Part shown: positions 19,687 through 30,198 of the stretch, in pieces | Layout of the letters: every line of letters begins with the position of its first letter | Numbering within the stretch: the stretch's first letter is position 1 | Assembly: GCA_947451285.1 (NCBI GenBank) | Contig: CANFYL010000003.1 | Location: 1 to 55,572 of the forward strand | From: Comamonadaceae bacterium | GTDB lineage: Bacteria; Pseudomonadota; Gammaproteobacteria; Burkholderiales; Burkholderiaceae_C | Direction: 5' to 3' | DNA length: 55,572 nucleotides | The notes under the pieces: generated by a model | Told to the model about the DNA's origin: nothing | The model's database searches: none | The model's input: only the letters and a program-made list of their open reading frames with translations | Program-made: the position numbers and the translations under genes

Positions 19687-20178
19687 CTAAACACGCAAGA
19701 TGCGTTCACCGCGGCCGATACCACACGCACCTGTACGAACAGTTTCGAGAATTGCACTTCGGTCGATTGCCTCTAAAAACGCATCATTCTTGGACTGATC
19801 GCCAGTCAATTCAATCGTGTAACTTTTCTCAGTCACATCAATGATGCGGCCACGAAAAATATCGGCCATGCGCTTCATCTCTTCTCGCTCTTTACCTACC
19901 GCACGTACCTTGACCAACATAAGTTCACGCTCGGTGTAAGCGCCCTCGGTCAAGTCAACTACTTTGACAACCTCAATTAAACGATTCAAGTGCTTTGTAA
20001 TTTGCTCAATGACATCATCAGAGCCATGGGTCTGGATTGTCATGCGAGACAAACTTGCGTCTTCTGTTGGAGCAACGGTCAAGGATTCAATGTTGTAGCC
20101 TCGCGCCGAGAAAAGGCCTACAACCCTGGATAAAGCACCGGGTTCGTTCTCGAGCATCAGGGAAATGATGTGTTTCAT
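19687..20178 (-). CDS. ilvH: Acetolactate synthase, small regulatory subunit
   Basis: A 163-residue protein from the ATG at 20178 (MKHIISLMLENEPGALSRVV). The N-terminal ACT domain (residues 1-75) contains 'NEPGALSRVVGLFSARGYNI', the valine-binding region, and the C-terminal ALS_ss domain follows. It activates the IlvB subunit and confers feedback inhibition by valine. It is 16 bases downstream of ilvB; the longer open frame upstream merely overlaps the ilvB end in another phase. Confidence 0.97.
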   Translation of the reverse strand: MKHIISLMLENEPGALSRVVGLFSARGYNIESLTVAPTEDASLSRMTIQTHGSDDVIEQITKHLNRLIEVVKVVDLTEGAYTERELMLVKVRAVGKEREEMKRMADIFRGRIIDVTEKSYTIELTGDQSKNDAFLEAIDRSAILETVRTGACGIGRGERILRV

Positions 20179-20194
20179 ATGGTCTTCTCCCGGA

Positions 20195-21967
20195 TCAAAG
20201 GTCTTCGCTGCCAAGCAGCATTTCAGTGATGCCTTTACCGGCTTGAACCATCGGGAAAACGTTCTCCGTCGGATCAGTTCTGAAGTCCATGAATACCGTA
20301 CGGTCTTTGAGATTTCGTGCTTCGCGTAGAGCCGGCTCAACATCTTCGGGACGTTCAATCAACATACCAACGTGACCATAAGCCTCAGCCAGCTTGACAA
20401 AATCAGGCAAGGCGTCCATGTAACTGCTGCTGTAACGCCCAGAATATTCAATCTCTTGCCACTGACGCACCATTCCCAAATAGCGGTTGTTCAACGCCAT
20501 GATCTTGATGGGCGTGTTGTATTGCAGGCAGGTTGAAAGTTCTTGGATGCACATTTGCACAGAGCCTTCTCCGGTGACACAAAACACCTCGCTGTCAGGC
20601 TTAGCCAATTTGATACCCATCGCGTAAGGAATACCCACCCCCATAGTGCCCAAACCACCCGAATTGATCCAACGACGTGGCTCATCAAACCCGTAGTACT
20701 GAGCCGCCCACATTTGATGTTGGCCGACATCAGATGTGATGTATGTGTCTGTACCCTTGGTCATCTTGTGCAGGGTCTCAATCACGTACTGAGGTTTGAT
20801 GACGTTTGAGTTGGATAGGTCGTACTTCAAGCAGTCGCGTTTACGCCATCCATTTATGGTTTCCCACCAACCTGCCAAGGCATGGTTATCAGGTTTTAGC
20901 CCAGATTCTTTGAGCATCTCCATCATTTCCATCAACACGTCTTTGACATCCCCTACGATTGGGATATCCACTTTGACTCGTTTGGAAATACTTGATGGAT
21001 CAATGTCAATATGAATTATTTTTCTTTCGTTTTGGGCAAAGTGCTTGGGGTTGCCAATCACCCTGTCGTCAAAACGGGCACCAACCGCTAACAAGACATC
21101 GCAGTTTTGCATCGCATTGTTAGCCTCGATGGTGCCATGCATACCCAACATGCCTAAGAACTTAGGATCGCTTGCAGGATAGGCACCCAAGCCCATCAAT
21201 GTATTGGTGCAGGGATAGCCCAACACATCAACCAAACTTCGCAGCTCAGCCGATGCATTACTTAACAAGACACCGCCACCCGTATAAATATATGGCCTTT
21301 TTGCAGACATTAACAATTGGAGAGCCTTACGGATTTGCCCCCCATGCCCCTTGCGAACTGGGTTGTAAGAGCGCATTTGTACATCCGCTGGGTAGCCTTC
21401 AAAAACAGCCTTCTTGAAAGACACATCTTTGGGTATATCCACCACAACAGGGCCGGGTCGCCCGCTACGAGCGATGTGGAAGGCCTTTTTCATGATGATG
21501 GCTAAATCCCGTGGATCTTTGACCAAAAAGTTGTGCTTAACGATGGGCCGCGTGATGCCCACGGTGTCGCACTCTTGAAAAGCATCAAGCCCAATAGCGT
21601 GGGTAGGAACTTGTCCCGTGATGATCACCATTGGAATGCTGTCCATGTACGCGGTAGCAATGCCTGTGACTGCATTGGTAACGCCAGGACCTGAGGTCAC
21701 CAATGCCACGCCCACTTCACCTGTGGCACGTGCGTAACCATCTGCCGCATGAACAGCCGCCTGCTCGTGACGAACCAATACATGCTGCATCGTGTCTTGC
21801 TTGTACAAAGCATCGTAAATGTAGAGGACCGAACCACCCGGATAACCCCAGATGAACTTCACATCCTCAGCCTGAAGCGCCTTGACAAGGATTTCAGCTC
21901 CCATCAACTCAGTAGGCTTGGTATCCGTTAATACAGATACGTTTGATTGCACTTGTTTCTTTTCCAT
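20195..21967 (-). CDS. ilvB: Acetolactate synthase, large catalytic subunit
   Basis: A 590-residue ThDP-dependent enzyme with the three usual domains. The catalytic glutamate lies in 'RHEQAAVHAADGYARATG' near residue 67, and the ThDP/Mg motif 'GEGSVQMCIQELSTC' plus 'NNRYLGMVRQWQ' is in the C-terminal domain. It joins two pyruvates, or pyruvate and 2-oxobutyrate, at the start of branched-chain amino acid synthesis. The N-terminal 15 residues are a variable extension. A 32-codon upstream frame ends two bases before the ATG, so translation may be coupled. The symbol ilvI would be equally valid. Confidence 0.97.
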   Translation of the reverse strand: MEKKQVQSNVSVLTDTKPTELMGAEILVKALQAEDVKFIWGYPGGSVLYIYDALYKQDTMQHVLVRHEQAAVHAADGYARATGEVGVALVTSGPGVTNAVTGIATAYMDSIPMVIITGQVPTHAIGLDAFQECDTVGITRPIVKHNFLVKDPRDLAIIMKKAFHIARSGRPGPVVVDIPKDVSFKKAVFEGYPADVQMRSYNPVRKGHGGQIRKALQLLMSAKRPYIYTGGGVLLSNASAELRSLVDVLGYPCTNTLMGLGAYPASDPKFLGMLGMHGTIEANNAMQNCDVLLAVGARFDDRVIGNPKHFAQNERKIIHIDIDPSSISKRVKVDIPIVGDVKDVLMEMMEMLKESGLKPDNHALAGWWETINGWRKRDCLKYDLSNSNVIKPQYVIETLHKMTKGTDTYITSDVGQHQMWAAQYYGFDEPRRWINSGGLGTMGVGIPYAMGIKLAKPDSEVFCVTGEGSVQMCIQELSTCLQYNTPIKIMALNNRYLGMVRQWQEIEYSGRYSSSYMDALPDFVKLAEAYGHVGMLIERPEDVEPALREARNLKDRTVFMDFRTDPTENVFPMVQAGKGITEMLLGSEDL

Positions 21968-21969
21968 GA

Positions 21970-22068
21970 TTAACCTGCGTGAATTTCGTCAACGAAAAAC
22001 CTGGGGTGCTTCTTCACACGCCTTTGTGGGGCTGCGTCAAAACTTTGGACCTTCGGCCATGGACGCAT
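21970..22068 (-). CDS. Short upstream frame coupled to ilvB (putative leader peptide)
   Basis: A 32-codon frame starting MRPWPKVQSFDAAPQ and ending FFVDEIHAG with TAA two bases before the ilvB ATG (TAATCATG). It is basic and has only three Val and one Ile codon, with no Leu, so it is not a classic attenuator peptide. No clear ribosome binding site precedes it. A 5-bp hairpin (GTTCG-ACG-CGAAC, 22087-22075) sits 6 bases before its ATG. The tight junction makes re-initiation at ilvB plausible. It may also be chance; coding is unproven. Confidence 0.4.
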   Translation of the reverse strand: MRPWPKVQSFDAAPQRRVKKHPRFFVDEIHAG

Positions 22069-22224
22069 TGTTGTGTTCGCGTCGAACCGAGACCCGTTTG
22101 CCTTTTTCTGTCGAATTGCAACCTTACATTATGGCATCAAGTGCTGATAACTTTTGATAAAGCTCCGAAGAATCCACCATCAAATGCCATAATTACTTTT
22201 TACAAATCACTCAATGCTCAGACA

Positions 22225-22791
22225 GTGGCATCCGAACAAGAACTCTCAGATTTTCTGCAAAGTGTTGAGAAACGGGCTTATAAACGGTCGGTCTATCACG
22301 TGCGGGACGAAGAGGCGGCCCTCGACATTGTGCAAGACAGCATGATGAAACTTGCAGAGCACTACGGTGACAAGCCAATTACCGAACTGCCTATGCTTTT
22401 TCAGCGGATACTCTCCAACACGACTTTGGATTGGTTTAGACGAAATACAACTCGCAAGGCTTTATTTAGCAATTTCAGTGACTTTGAATCCGGCAAAGAA
22501 GATGGAGAATTTGATATTCTGGAGTCTTTAAGTTCGGATAACGACTCTCAGAAGACAAAAAGCGCCGAAGACACATTCGCAAGCACAGCCAATGTTCGTG
22601 AAATAGAAGAAGAAATACAAAATCTACCGCTACGTCAACGAGAAGCCTTCCTTCTGCGTTATTGGGAAGACTTAGATGTTTCTGAGACAGCTGCTGCTAT
22701 GGGATGCTCAGAAGGAAGTGTTAAAACACATTGTTCGCGGGCCATTCAATCTCTCAGCAAAGCACTCACTGCCAAGGGGCTACGACCATGA
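22225..22791 (+). CDS. ECF-type RNA polymerase sigma factor
   Basis: A 188-residue sigma-70 family protein from a GTG at 22225 (ASEQELSDFLQSVEKRAYKR). Region 2 covers about residues 8-75 ('DEEAALDIVQDSMMKLAEHY'), and region 4 about residues 130-180 ('LPLRQREAFLLRYWEDLDVS', 'AAMGCSEGSVKTHCSRA', the helix-turn-helix). The acidic linker between them is rich in Ser, Asp and Glu. The open frame continues upstream through the ilvB leader, but that part lacks family resemblance. It heads a tightly packed chain with DUF3619, DUF3106 and RDD genes. Confidence 0.93.
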   Translation: MASEQELSDFLQSVEKRAYKRSVYHVRDEEAALDIVQDSMMKLAEHYGDKPITELPMLFQRILSNTTLDWFRRNTTRKALFSNFSDFESGKEDGEFDILESLSSDNDSQKTKSAEDTFASTANVREIEEEIQNLPLRQREAFLLRYWEDLDVSETAAAMGCSEGSVKTHCSRAIQSLSKALTAKGLRP

Positions 22792-23225
22792 AAAAATCAA
22801 GCAACCACGCCCAAGATCAGTTGGGCCTCACCATCGCTCGTCGTTTGAACGAGGCAACGCATGAACTCCCTCATGACATCAGTGAGCGCCTGAGAGCAGC
22901 CAGAAACCGCGCGATCTCAGTGCGGTTGACTTATCAACCAAGCTTGCAAGTTAGCGTCCGCGGTGGATTAGGCATGCTCCACTTTGGTGATGAGGGCCTC
23001 AATTTGTGGAGTCGGATGGCGTCTTTCTTGCCTTTGGTGGCTTTGGTTGCAGGGCTGGCACTCATACAAAATATCCTGGATGACAACCGCGCGAGTGAAT
23101 TGGCAGAAGTTGATTCAGCCATGTTGAGCGACGACTTGCCGCCCAGCGCTTACGCCGATCCAGGTTTCTTGCAGTTTTTAAAGGCTCCATTGGTCACTGA
23201 CACGCCAAGCACGCCAAACAATTAA
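22788..23225 (+). CDS. DUF3619 family protein, possible anti-sigma factor
   Basis: A 145-residue protein whose ATG overlaps the sigma factor stop (ATGA). It has a charged cytoplasmic N-terminus with 'LPHDISERLRAARNRAISVR', a single hydrophobic helix near residues 83-98 (MASFLPLVALVAGLALI), and a short acidic C-terminus. Topology and position directly after an ECF sigma gene resemble membrane anti-sigma factors, but it has no zinc motif of the ZAS type. DUF3619 has no assigned function that I know of; the anti-sigma role is inference. Confidence 0.85.
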   Translation: MKKSSNHAQDQLGLTIARRLNEATHELPHDISERLRAARNRAISVRLTYQPSLQVSVRGGLGMLHFGDEGLNLWSRMASFLPLVALVAGLALIQNILDDNRASELAEVDSAMLSDDLPPSAYADPGFLQFLKAPLVTDTPSTPNN

Positions 23226-23231
23226 CAATTC

Positions 23232-23897
23232 ATGTCCTCGTCTTTCAGAATTTCCGCCTTCATGCTTGCACAGTTATTTACTGCGCTCAGCTTAGTCTGC
23301 GCCAATTCAATCGCACAAACAAACGTTCCTGTGCAAAGTTCACAGACTGACATCAGCTTAAAACCATACTGGCAAGACTTGACCCTCGCCCAACAACAAG
23401 CTTTGACTCCACTTTCTCAGCTTTGGCCTAGCATGACACAGCCACACAAGCGAAAATGGCTGGCCATTGCACAAAACTTCCCCCAACTTTCCAACGAAGA
23501 AAAGTCAGTGGTTCAGGGACGTATGCGTGAATGGGCAGCACTCAGTGCCCAGCAACGGTCTATGGCTCGATTGAATTTTGCTGATGTCAAGCAACTCCCA
23601 CAAGACGAAAAACGCACAAAGTGGGAGGCCTATCAAGCCTTAAGTCCTGAAGCCAAACAAAAACTAGCCACGCAACAGCCCACACCACCCGTTGGCGCGG
23701 CGCCGGCCGTCAAACCCGTTTCTTCCAATAAATTGGCTGCAACACCAGCTGCAAGCTCTGGCACAAAGCCCTTACCACGCATTGATAGTCAACAAGCAGC
23801 GCCCACGACCTTGCTGCCACCACTGCCCAACACAGCAGCAGCCAATTCAAATCCTTCGGTCCCTACAGCGCCAGAGAGCCCGGTTACATCCCAATGA
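23232..23897 (+). CDS. Secreted DUF3106 domain protein
   Basis: A 221-residue exported protein. A signal peptide (about residues 1-28, ending near ANSIAQ) is followed by a DUF3106 helical region (about residues 45-140) with repeated 'W..L....Q..L..L' patterns such as 'YWQDLTLAQQQALTPLSQLW' and 'LSAQQRSMARLNFADVKQLP'. The last 80 residues are alanine/proline/serine rich and probably disordered. It is 6 bases after the DUF3619 gene and overlaps the RDD gene. A periplasmic partner of the sigma/DUF3619 pair is possible; the function is unknown. Confidence 0.88.
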   Translation: MSSSFRISAFMLAQLFTALSLVCANSIAQTNVPVQSSQTDISLKPYWQDLTLAQQQALTPLSQLWPSMTQPHKRKWLAIAQNFPQLSNEEKSVVQGRMREWAALSAQQRSMARLNFADVKQLPQDEKRTKWEAYQALSPEAKQKLATQQPTPPVGAAPAVKPVSSNKLAATPAASSGTKPLPRIDSQQAAPTTLLPPLPNTAAANSNPSVPTAPESPVTSQ

Positions 23898-24403
23898 CAG
23901 GGCTCATGGTTTGCGTTGATACAAACCATTTGAAGGCACCCCATTTGCTAAGGCGGCTGGCCTGCTGGCTTTACGAAGGGTTACTTCTTTTCGGCGTAGT
24001 ATTTATCTCAGCTTACTTATTTAGCGCACTGAGTCAAACACGACATGCACTAGATCATCGGCACGGTTTGCAGGCATTTCTCTTTTTGATTTTTGCAATC
24101 TATTTCACTTGGTTTGGCCACAAGGGGCAGACCCTGGCCATGAAAACTTGGCATATCCGCTTAGTCGATGCGCAAGGACAACCGCTGACCCAAATGCGTG
24201 CATTTGGGAGATATATTCTGAGTTGGATCTGGTTTCTTCCTCCTTTGGCGGCACTGGCACCTTATGAGTTGTCGGGTTCAGAAACATTGGTTATTTGTCT
24301 TGGCTGGGTTATGGTGTGGGCTTTGACAAGTCGCTTTCAAGCCCAAGGGCAGTTTTGGCACGACATCTGGGCAGGCACACGCTTGGTCAGCACATCTAAT
24401 TGA
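23894..24403 (+). CDS. RDD family membrane protein
   Basis: A 169-residue protein with the RDD pattern: 'RRLACWLYEGLLLFGVVFIS' as the first helix with its Arg, a second helix 'FLFLIFAIYFTWFGHKGQTL', and 'KTWHIRLVDAQGQPLTQMRA', then further helices. RDD proteins are small inner-membrane proteins, some linked to ion transport. It overlaps the DUF3106 stop (ATGA), marking it as part of the sigma-factor operon. No specific role can be given. Confidence 0.9.
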   Translation: MTGLMVCVDTNHLKAPHLLRRLACWLYEGLLLFGVVFISAYLFSALSQTRHALDHRHGLQAFLFLIFAIYFTWFGHKGQTLAMKTWHIRLVDAQGQPLTQMRAFGRYILSWIWFLPPLAALAPYELSGSETLVICLGWVMVWALTSRFQAQGQFWHDIWAGTRLVSTSN

Positions 24404-24420
24404 ACCGCTAAAGTCTTGCC

Positions 24421-24801
24421 ATGGACTCCAACCCTCAAAAAAGCAGAACTGGGCTCAACCGCATATGGCACGCCTTGGGTTACTCGCTCAGCGGTTTACG
24501 CGCCGCTTGGGATGAAAAGGCTTTCAGGCAAGAGGCACTTGCGTCAATTGTCTTACTACCGCTCGCGTTTTGGTTTGGTCAATCATGGGTAGAAACCGCA
24601 CTGCTTGTCGGCGTAGTCATCTTGGTCATGGTTGTGGAATTACTCAACACCGGAATCGAATCTGCCATTGACCGCATTGGCCCAGAATGGCACGAACTTG
24701 CTAAGCGCGCCAAAGACATGGGGAGTGCGGCAGTTCTGCTGAGCGTGCTGCTCTGTATTGGCGTCTGGACCGCTGCCTTGTTACCCCACTTTTTTTCATG
24801 A
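24421..24801 (+). CDS. dgkA: Diacylglycerol kinase, prokaryotic DgkA type
   Basis: A 126-residue trimeric membrane kinase. The signature 'VVELLNTGIESAIDRIG' carries the catalytic Glu-Asn-x-Asp pattern near residues 75-90, followed by 'AKRAKDMGSAAVLLSV'. Three membrane helices are visible. It phosphorylates diacylglycerol released by membrane-derived glycan synthesis, returning phosphatidate to lipid synthesis. It begins 17 bases after the RDD gene and overlaps the next gene by ATGA. Confidence 0.95.
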   Translation: MDSNPQKSRTGLNRIWHALGYSLSGLRAAWDEKAFRQEALASIVLLPLAFWFGQSWVETALLVGVVILVMVVELLNTGIESAIDRIGPEWHELAKRAKDMGSAAVLLSVLLCIGVWTAALLPHFFS

Positions 24802-25388
24802 TCAATTTACCCGCTTTTTCTGTGTGCGTTTACTGCGGTTCACGCAGTGGTGTATCCCCCGCTTACGCGCAAGTGGCTCAAGAAGTCGGCCAATGGATAG
24901 GCCATCACCAAGGTCAATTGGTCTATGGGGGTGGGAATAATGGTTTGATGGGCTTAGTGGCTCAAGCAACAGCAGACTCTGGGGGCAGCGTAGTTGGCAT
25001 CATTCCCAAAGCCCTTCAAAGCAAAGAAAATACTCGCACGGCCTGCACTGAACTGCATGTTGTGGACACCATGCACGAGCGCAAGCACATGATGGCTGAA
25101 CGGTCGGACGTGTTCCTCGCCTTACCCGGAGGAATTGGCACCTTCGAAGAACTTTTCGAGGTATGGACTTGGCGCCAACTGGGGTACCACGACAAACCCA
25201 TTGGCCTTATGAATACAGAGGGCTATTACGACGGTTTGTTGGAATTTACCGCTAACAGCGTCGCTCAAGGATTTCTCAGTGGTTGGCAGCTAGACTTGAT
25301 TCGTGTCGACAGTGACCCTAGAGCTTTGCTGCGCGAATTGGTTCAAGCGGCAGGATTTGTGCCGAAAGCCAAACTCGAGTCGCTGTGA
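24798..25388 (+). CDS. LOG family protein (cytokinin riboside 5'-monophosphate phosphoribohydrolase type)
   Basis: A 196-residue Rossmann-like protein. 'VYGGGNNGLMGLVAQA' near residues 41-56 and 'LPGGIGTFEELFEVWTWRQL' near residues 110-130 give the PGGxGTxxE motif of the LOG/TIGR00730 group. Members cleave the N-glycosidic bond of nucleoside 5'-monophosphates. In bacteria without cytokinin signalling the physiological substrate is uncertain. It overlaps the dgkA stop and ends one base before the convergent glnB stop. Confidence 0.92.
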   Translation: MINLPAFSVCVYCGSRSGVSPAYAQVAQEVGQWIGHHQGQLVYGGGNNGLMGLVAQATADSGGSVVGIIPKALQSKENTRTACTELHVVDTMHERKHMMAERSDVFLALPGGIGTFEELFEVWTWRQLGYHDKPIGLMNTEGYYDGLLEFTANSVAQGFLSGWQLDLIRVDSDPRALLRELVQAAGFVPKAKLESL

Positions 25389-25389
25389 A

Positions 25390-27423
<2,034 letters not shown>

Positions 27424-27425
<2 letters not shown>

Positions 27426-28629
27426 GGATACAGGTACACAGTCCACAGAAAACAGAGCAAAACAACGGCTTGATTATGTCATTCGCGTATTTGACAACCC
27501 GCTCGAGATTAACCCCTCTGCCTGGGACACCCTCTGCGCAGCGCAAGACATACCCTCCCCTTTTATGCGACACGCCTATCTGGCGGCACTTCACTCGAGC
27601 GGCAGCGCCACCCCAACAACTGGCTGGCACCCACAGTTTGTCACCCTTTGGCAGGATGATGCCTTGGTCGCAGGCTGCGCGCTTTACCTGAAGGACCATT
27701 CCTACGGGGAATATGTGTTTGACTGGGCCTGGGCTAAAGCCTATGCCGATCACGGATTGAACTACTACCCCAAAGCCCTGACAGCTGTGCCGTTTACTCC
27801 TGTGCCAGGTGCACGGTTGCTGGCTATCAATGCACCATGCCGACTGGCCTTGTTGCAAGCATGCGTTTCTCTGTGCCAGACGCGAGGCCTGTCCACCTTG
27901 CATTTGTTATTCATCAGCCCAGCAGATGGCGCTGCCTGTGATGCCCTGGGGCTGCTTCAGAGACAAACTGTGCAGTTCCACTGGCAAAACCAAGGTTTTG
28001 TAAGCTTTGATGCTTTTTTGGCCAGTCTCACCCAAGAAAAACGTAAAAAAATCAAGCAAGAGCGTCGCCGCGTATCAGACGCTGGCATCAGTTTTCGCAC
28101 AATGCAAGGTAGCAATATCCAAACCGAAGACTGGGATTTTTTCTACAAGTGCTATGAGCGCACATACCTAGAACACGGCAATGCTCCTTATCTCAGTCGT
28201 TCATTTTTTAAGGCCATGCAACGAGACATGCCTGACAACTGGCTGCTCTTCATTGCAGAGAAAGAGAAACGCCCCATCGCCAGTAGTTTGATCGGCATTC
28301 AAGGAGTGGGCTCACCCGAGAGTGTGGCCTATGGTCGCTACTGGGGAGCTCTGGAACGGGTGGACTGCTTGCATTTTGAGGCATGTTATTACCAACCCTT
28401 GGCATGGTGCATTGAAAACAACGTCAGTCGTTTTGAAGGTGGCGCGCAAGGTGAGCACAAAATGGCGCGTGCGCTCATGCCTGTGACAACCTTCAGTGCT
28501 CATTGGTTGGCAGTGCCTGCATTTTCAGACGCTGTTGCGCGCTTTCTACAAAGGGAAACAGCTGGCGTTGATGGTTACCTCGAACACTTGGCAGATCGCT
28601 CGCCTTTTCGATCTCAGCAGCCTAAATAA
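27424..28629 (+). CDS. FemAB/GNAT-like acyltransferase (COG3146 type)
   Basis: A 401-residue protein from the ATG at 27424, preceded by TGAGG; a TTG three codons earlier is possible. It matches a family annotated as GNAT or peptidoglycan biosynthesis/recognition protein: 'SPFMRHAYLAALHSSGSA' near residue 45, 'YGEYVFDWAWAKAY', 'LTQEKRKKIKQERRR' and 'RFEGGAQGEHKMARALMPV'. No signal peptide is seen. The fold is that of Fem-type aminoacyl transferases, but the substrate is unknown. It is divergent from nadE and converges on the 94-residue frame. Confidence 0.85.
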
Positions 28630-28644
28630 GGATCTTTGATCACT

Positions 28645-28929
28645 TCAACGCTTGGCCTTAGAGATATCTCTTTGACTTAAAAAATCTGCCAATCCTTTGT
28701 TTTTGACCTTGGCATCGCCTGCAATGGCACCGCGAATTTGCTTGACCAAGAGAACTTGGACATCTGACTGCAAATTTTGGCATCGCAAGACGATGTATCG
28801 GCTACGTGCTTTGACATGATCGAGCTTTTCCTCGGACAAAGCTTGCAACCACAAAGCGTCATGACGGACGCCTTCTTCCAACTCGCGCAGAACCATTGCA
28901 CGCACCAAATCTGATGACCGATTCTCCAT
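28645..28929 (-). CDS. Hypothetical protein, 94 residues
   Basis: I do not recognise this protein. It is charged and probably helical (ENRSSDLVRAMVLRELEEGV), with 'RARSRYIVLRCQNLQSDVQV'-like text in the middle and a lysine/arginine-rich end. It has no signal peptide or membrane helix. It follows the FrnE-like gene by 6 bases on the same strand, so it is probably its operon partner. The length, start and spacing support a real gene; function unknown. Confidence 0.6.
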   Translation of the reverse strand: MENRSSDLVRAMVLRELEEGVRHDALWLQALSEEKLDHVKARSRYIVLRCQNLQSDVQVLLVKQIRGAIAGDAKVKNKGLADFLSQRDISKAKR

Positions 28930-28935
28930 ACGCGC

Positions 28936-29583
28936 TTACTCCTTTTCTTGCAAAGATTCGCGCATGGCTTGTAACAAACTCTGGCTTTCATGTGCCCCGG
29001 ACACGCCAATTCGTCCGTTAAAAATAAAGAAAGGCACCCCACTGACCCCCATATCACGGGCTTCTTTGTCGCAAGCTGCCGTTTGTGCGTGGACACCAGA
29101 ATCGTGAATAGTTTGATGCGCCAGCTCCGGATCAAGGCCTGCAGCATTAGCGATATCCTGTAAAACGTCTGGATTGGTCAAATCGAGTCCATCCATAAAA
29201 TAACCCTGAAACAAAGCTTCCACCATACGATCTTGCTCAGGGCCGGGCTCTGCAGCTGCGATCAAACTGTGCGCAACGAGGGTATTGGGCTGACGCGTGA
29301 TGCGGTCAAACTCAAACGAAATACCCACCTCATGCCCAACTCCTGTCACTCGGTCATACACAGAGTCGGCACGGTCACCAAACTTAGTGCGCACATAGGT
29401 CTCTCGGTCAATGCCTTGTGGACTCATCTCGGGGTTGAGCTGAAATGTGTGCCAGCGCACCTGTGGCACGACATCCGGATACTCAGAGGCCCATAAGGCC
29501 AACGCCCCCTCCAAGCGGCGCTTGCCCACAAAACACCAGGGGCACACCACGTCCGATATCACATCAATGTTCAAATTTTTCAT
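28936..29583 (-). CDS. DsbA-family oxidoreductase, FrnE-like
   Basis: A 215-residue thioredoxin-fold protein from the ATG at 29583 (MKNLNIDVISDVVCPWCFVG). The redox motif Cys14-Pro-Trp-Cys17 sits right at the N-terminus with no signal peptide, so it acts in the cytoplasm. 'GVSGVPFFIFNGRIGVSGAH' near the C-terminus contains the cis-proline loop. The closest known group is FrnE/polyketide-type 2-hydroxychromene-like isomerase, often described as disulfide isomerase or stress protein. It diverges from trxA, with only 68 bases between the two ATG codons. Confidence 0.9.
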   Translation of the reverse strand: MKNLNIDVISDVVCPWCFVGKRRLEGALALWASEYPDVVPQVRWHTFQLNPEMSPQGIDRETYVRTKFGDRADSVYDRVTGVGHEVGISFEFDRITRQPNTLVAHSLIAAAEPGPEQDRMVEALFQGYFMDGLDLTNPDVLQDIANAAGLDPELAHQTIHDSGVHAQTAACDKEARDMGVSGVPFFIFNGRIGVSGAHESQSLLQAMRESLQEKE

Positions 29584-29651
29584 GAGGTTACTTGCTTTCT
29601 GCCACAATGACCCAACTGTAGCGTTATCGCCAACTTAGAGAGGGAACCAAC

Positions 29652-29984
29652 ATGGCTAGCGATCTGATCAAACACATCACCGACACCACCTTTGAAGCCG
29701 ACGTATTGCAAGCCGACAAACCCGTGCTCGTCGACTATTGGGCGGAATGGTGTGGCCCATGCAAAATGATCGCACCTATCTTGGACGAGGTCTCAGCTGC
29801 ATACGAAGGCAAACTGCAAATCGCCAAGATGAACGTCGACGAAAACCGTGACATACCTGCTAAGTTTGGCATACGTGGAATTCCAACACTGATGTTATTC
29901 AAGGGTGGCCAACTCGCTGCCACCAAGGTTGGAGCGATGAGCAAAGCACAATTGACCGCGTTCATCGACCAGCAATTGGCTTGA
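29652..29984 (+). CDS. trxA: Thioredoxin 1
   Basis: A 110-residue canonical thioredoxin. The active site is Cys34-Gly-Pro-Cys37 ([10 protein letters not shown]); the cis-proline loop is '[13 protein letters not shown]'. It reduces cytoplasmic disulfides using thioredoxin reductase. A GAGAGGGAACC ribosome binding region precedes the ATG. It is followed by its own terminator and then rho, the arrangement also found in enterobacteria. Confidence 0.98.
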   Translation: MASDLIKHITDTTFEADVLQADKPVLVDYWAEWCGPCKMIAPILDEVSAAYEGKLQIAKMNVDENRDIPAKFGIRGIPTLMLFKGGQLAATKVGAMSKAQLTAFIDQQLA

Positions 29985-30019
29985 TTTGCCAAGGCTTTTT
30001 TCGAAGCCCACTGATTCTG

Positions 30020-30052
30020 AGCCCGTCGATTGCAACAATCACGGGCTTTTTT
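30020..30052 (+). terminator. Terminator after trxA
   Basis: AGCCCGT-C-GATTG pairs with CAATC-ACGGGCT (12 bp with one bulged C, loop CAA), followed by T6. It isolates trxA from rho. Confidence 0.87.
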
Positions 30053-30123
30053 CCTGTCATAATTAACACCGAGCTCAACGTTCACCCATGAGGTCAACGC
30101 AAACCATACCGGTCTAGAGTTCT

Positions 30124-30157
30124 GGTCTCTGTGGCGTCTTCCGCCACTTTTTAGACC
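30124..30157 (+). promoter_or_regulatory. Terminator-like hairpin in the rho leader
   Basis: GTGGCG (30131-30136) pairs with CGCCAC (30142-30147), followed by T5. It is enclosed by an outer pairing GGTCT (30124-30128) with AGACC (30153-30157). It lies 41 bases before the rho ATG and downstream of the trxA terminator. Because it is in the rho leader, it may work as an attenuator. In E. coli, rho is known to be autoregulated by premature termination in its leader; this hairpin itself is only inferred to be regulatory. Confidence 0.6.
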
Positions 30158-30198
30158 TCCCCCCAATTTATTTAACGAACTCCCCTTGGAGTCACCTG

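Noticed and set aside
21979-22224. N-terminal extension of the sigma factor reaching back to the ilvB start
   Set aside because: The extension has Cys/Trp-rich text unlike sigma factors and covers the ilvB leader; the GTG at 22225 gives the normal beginning.
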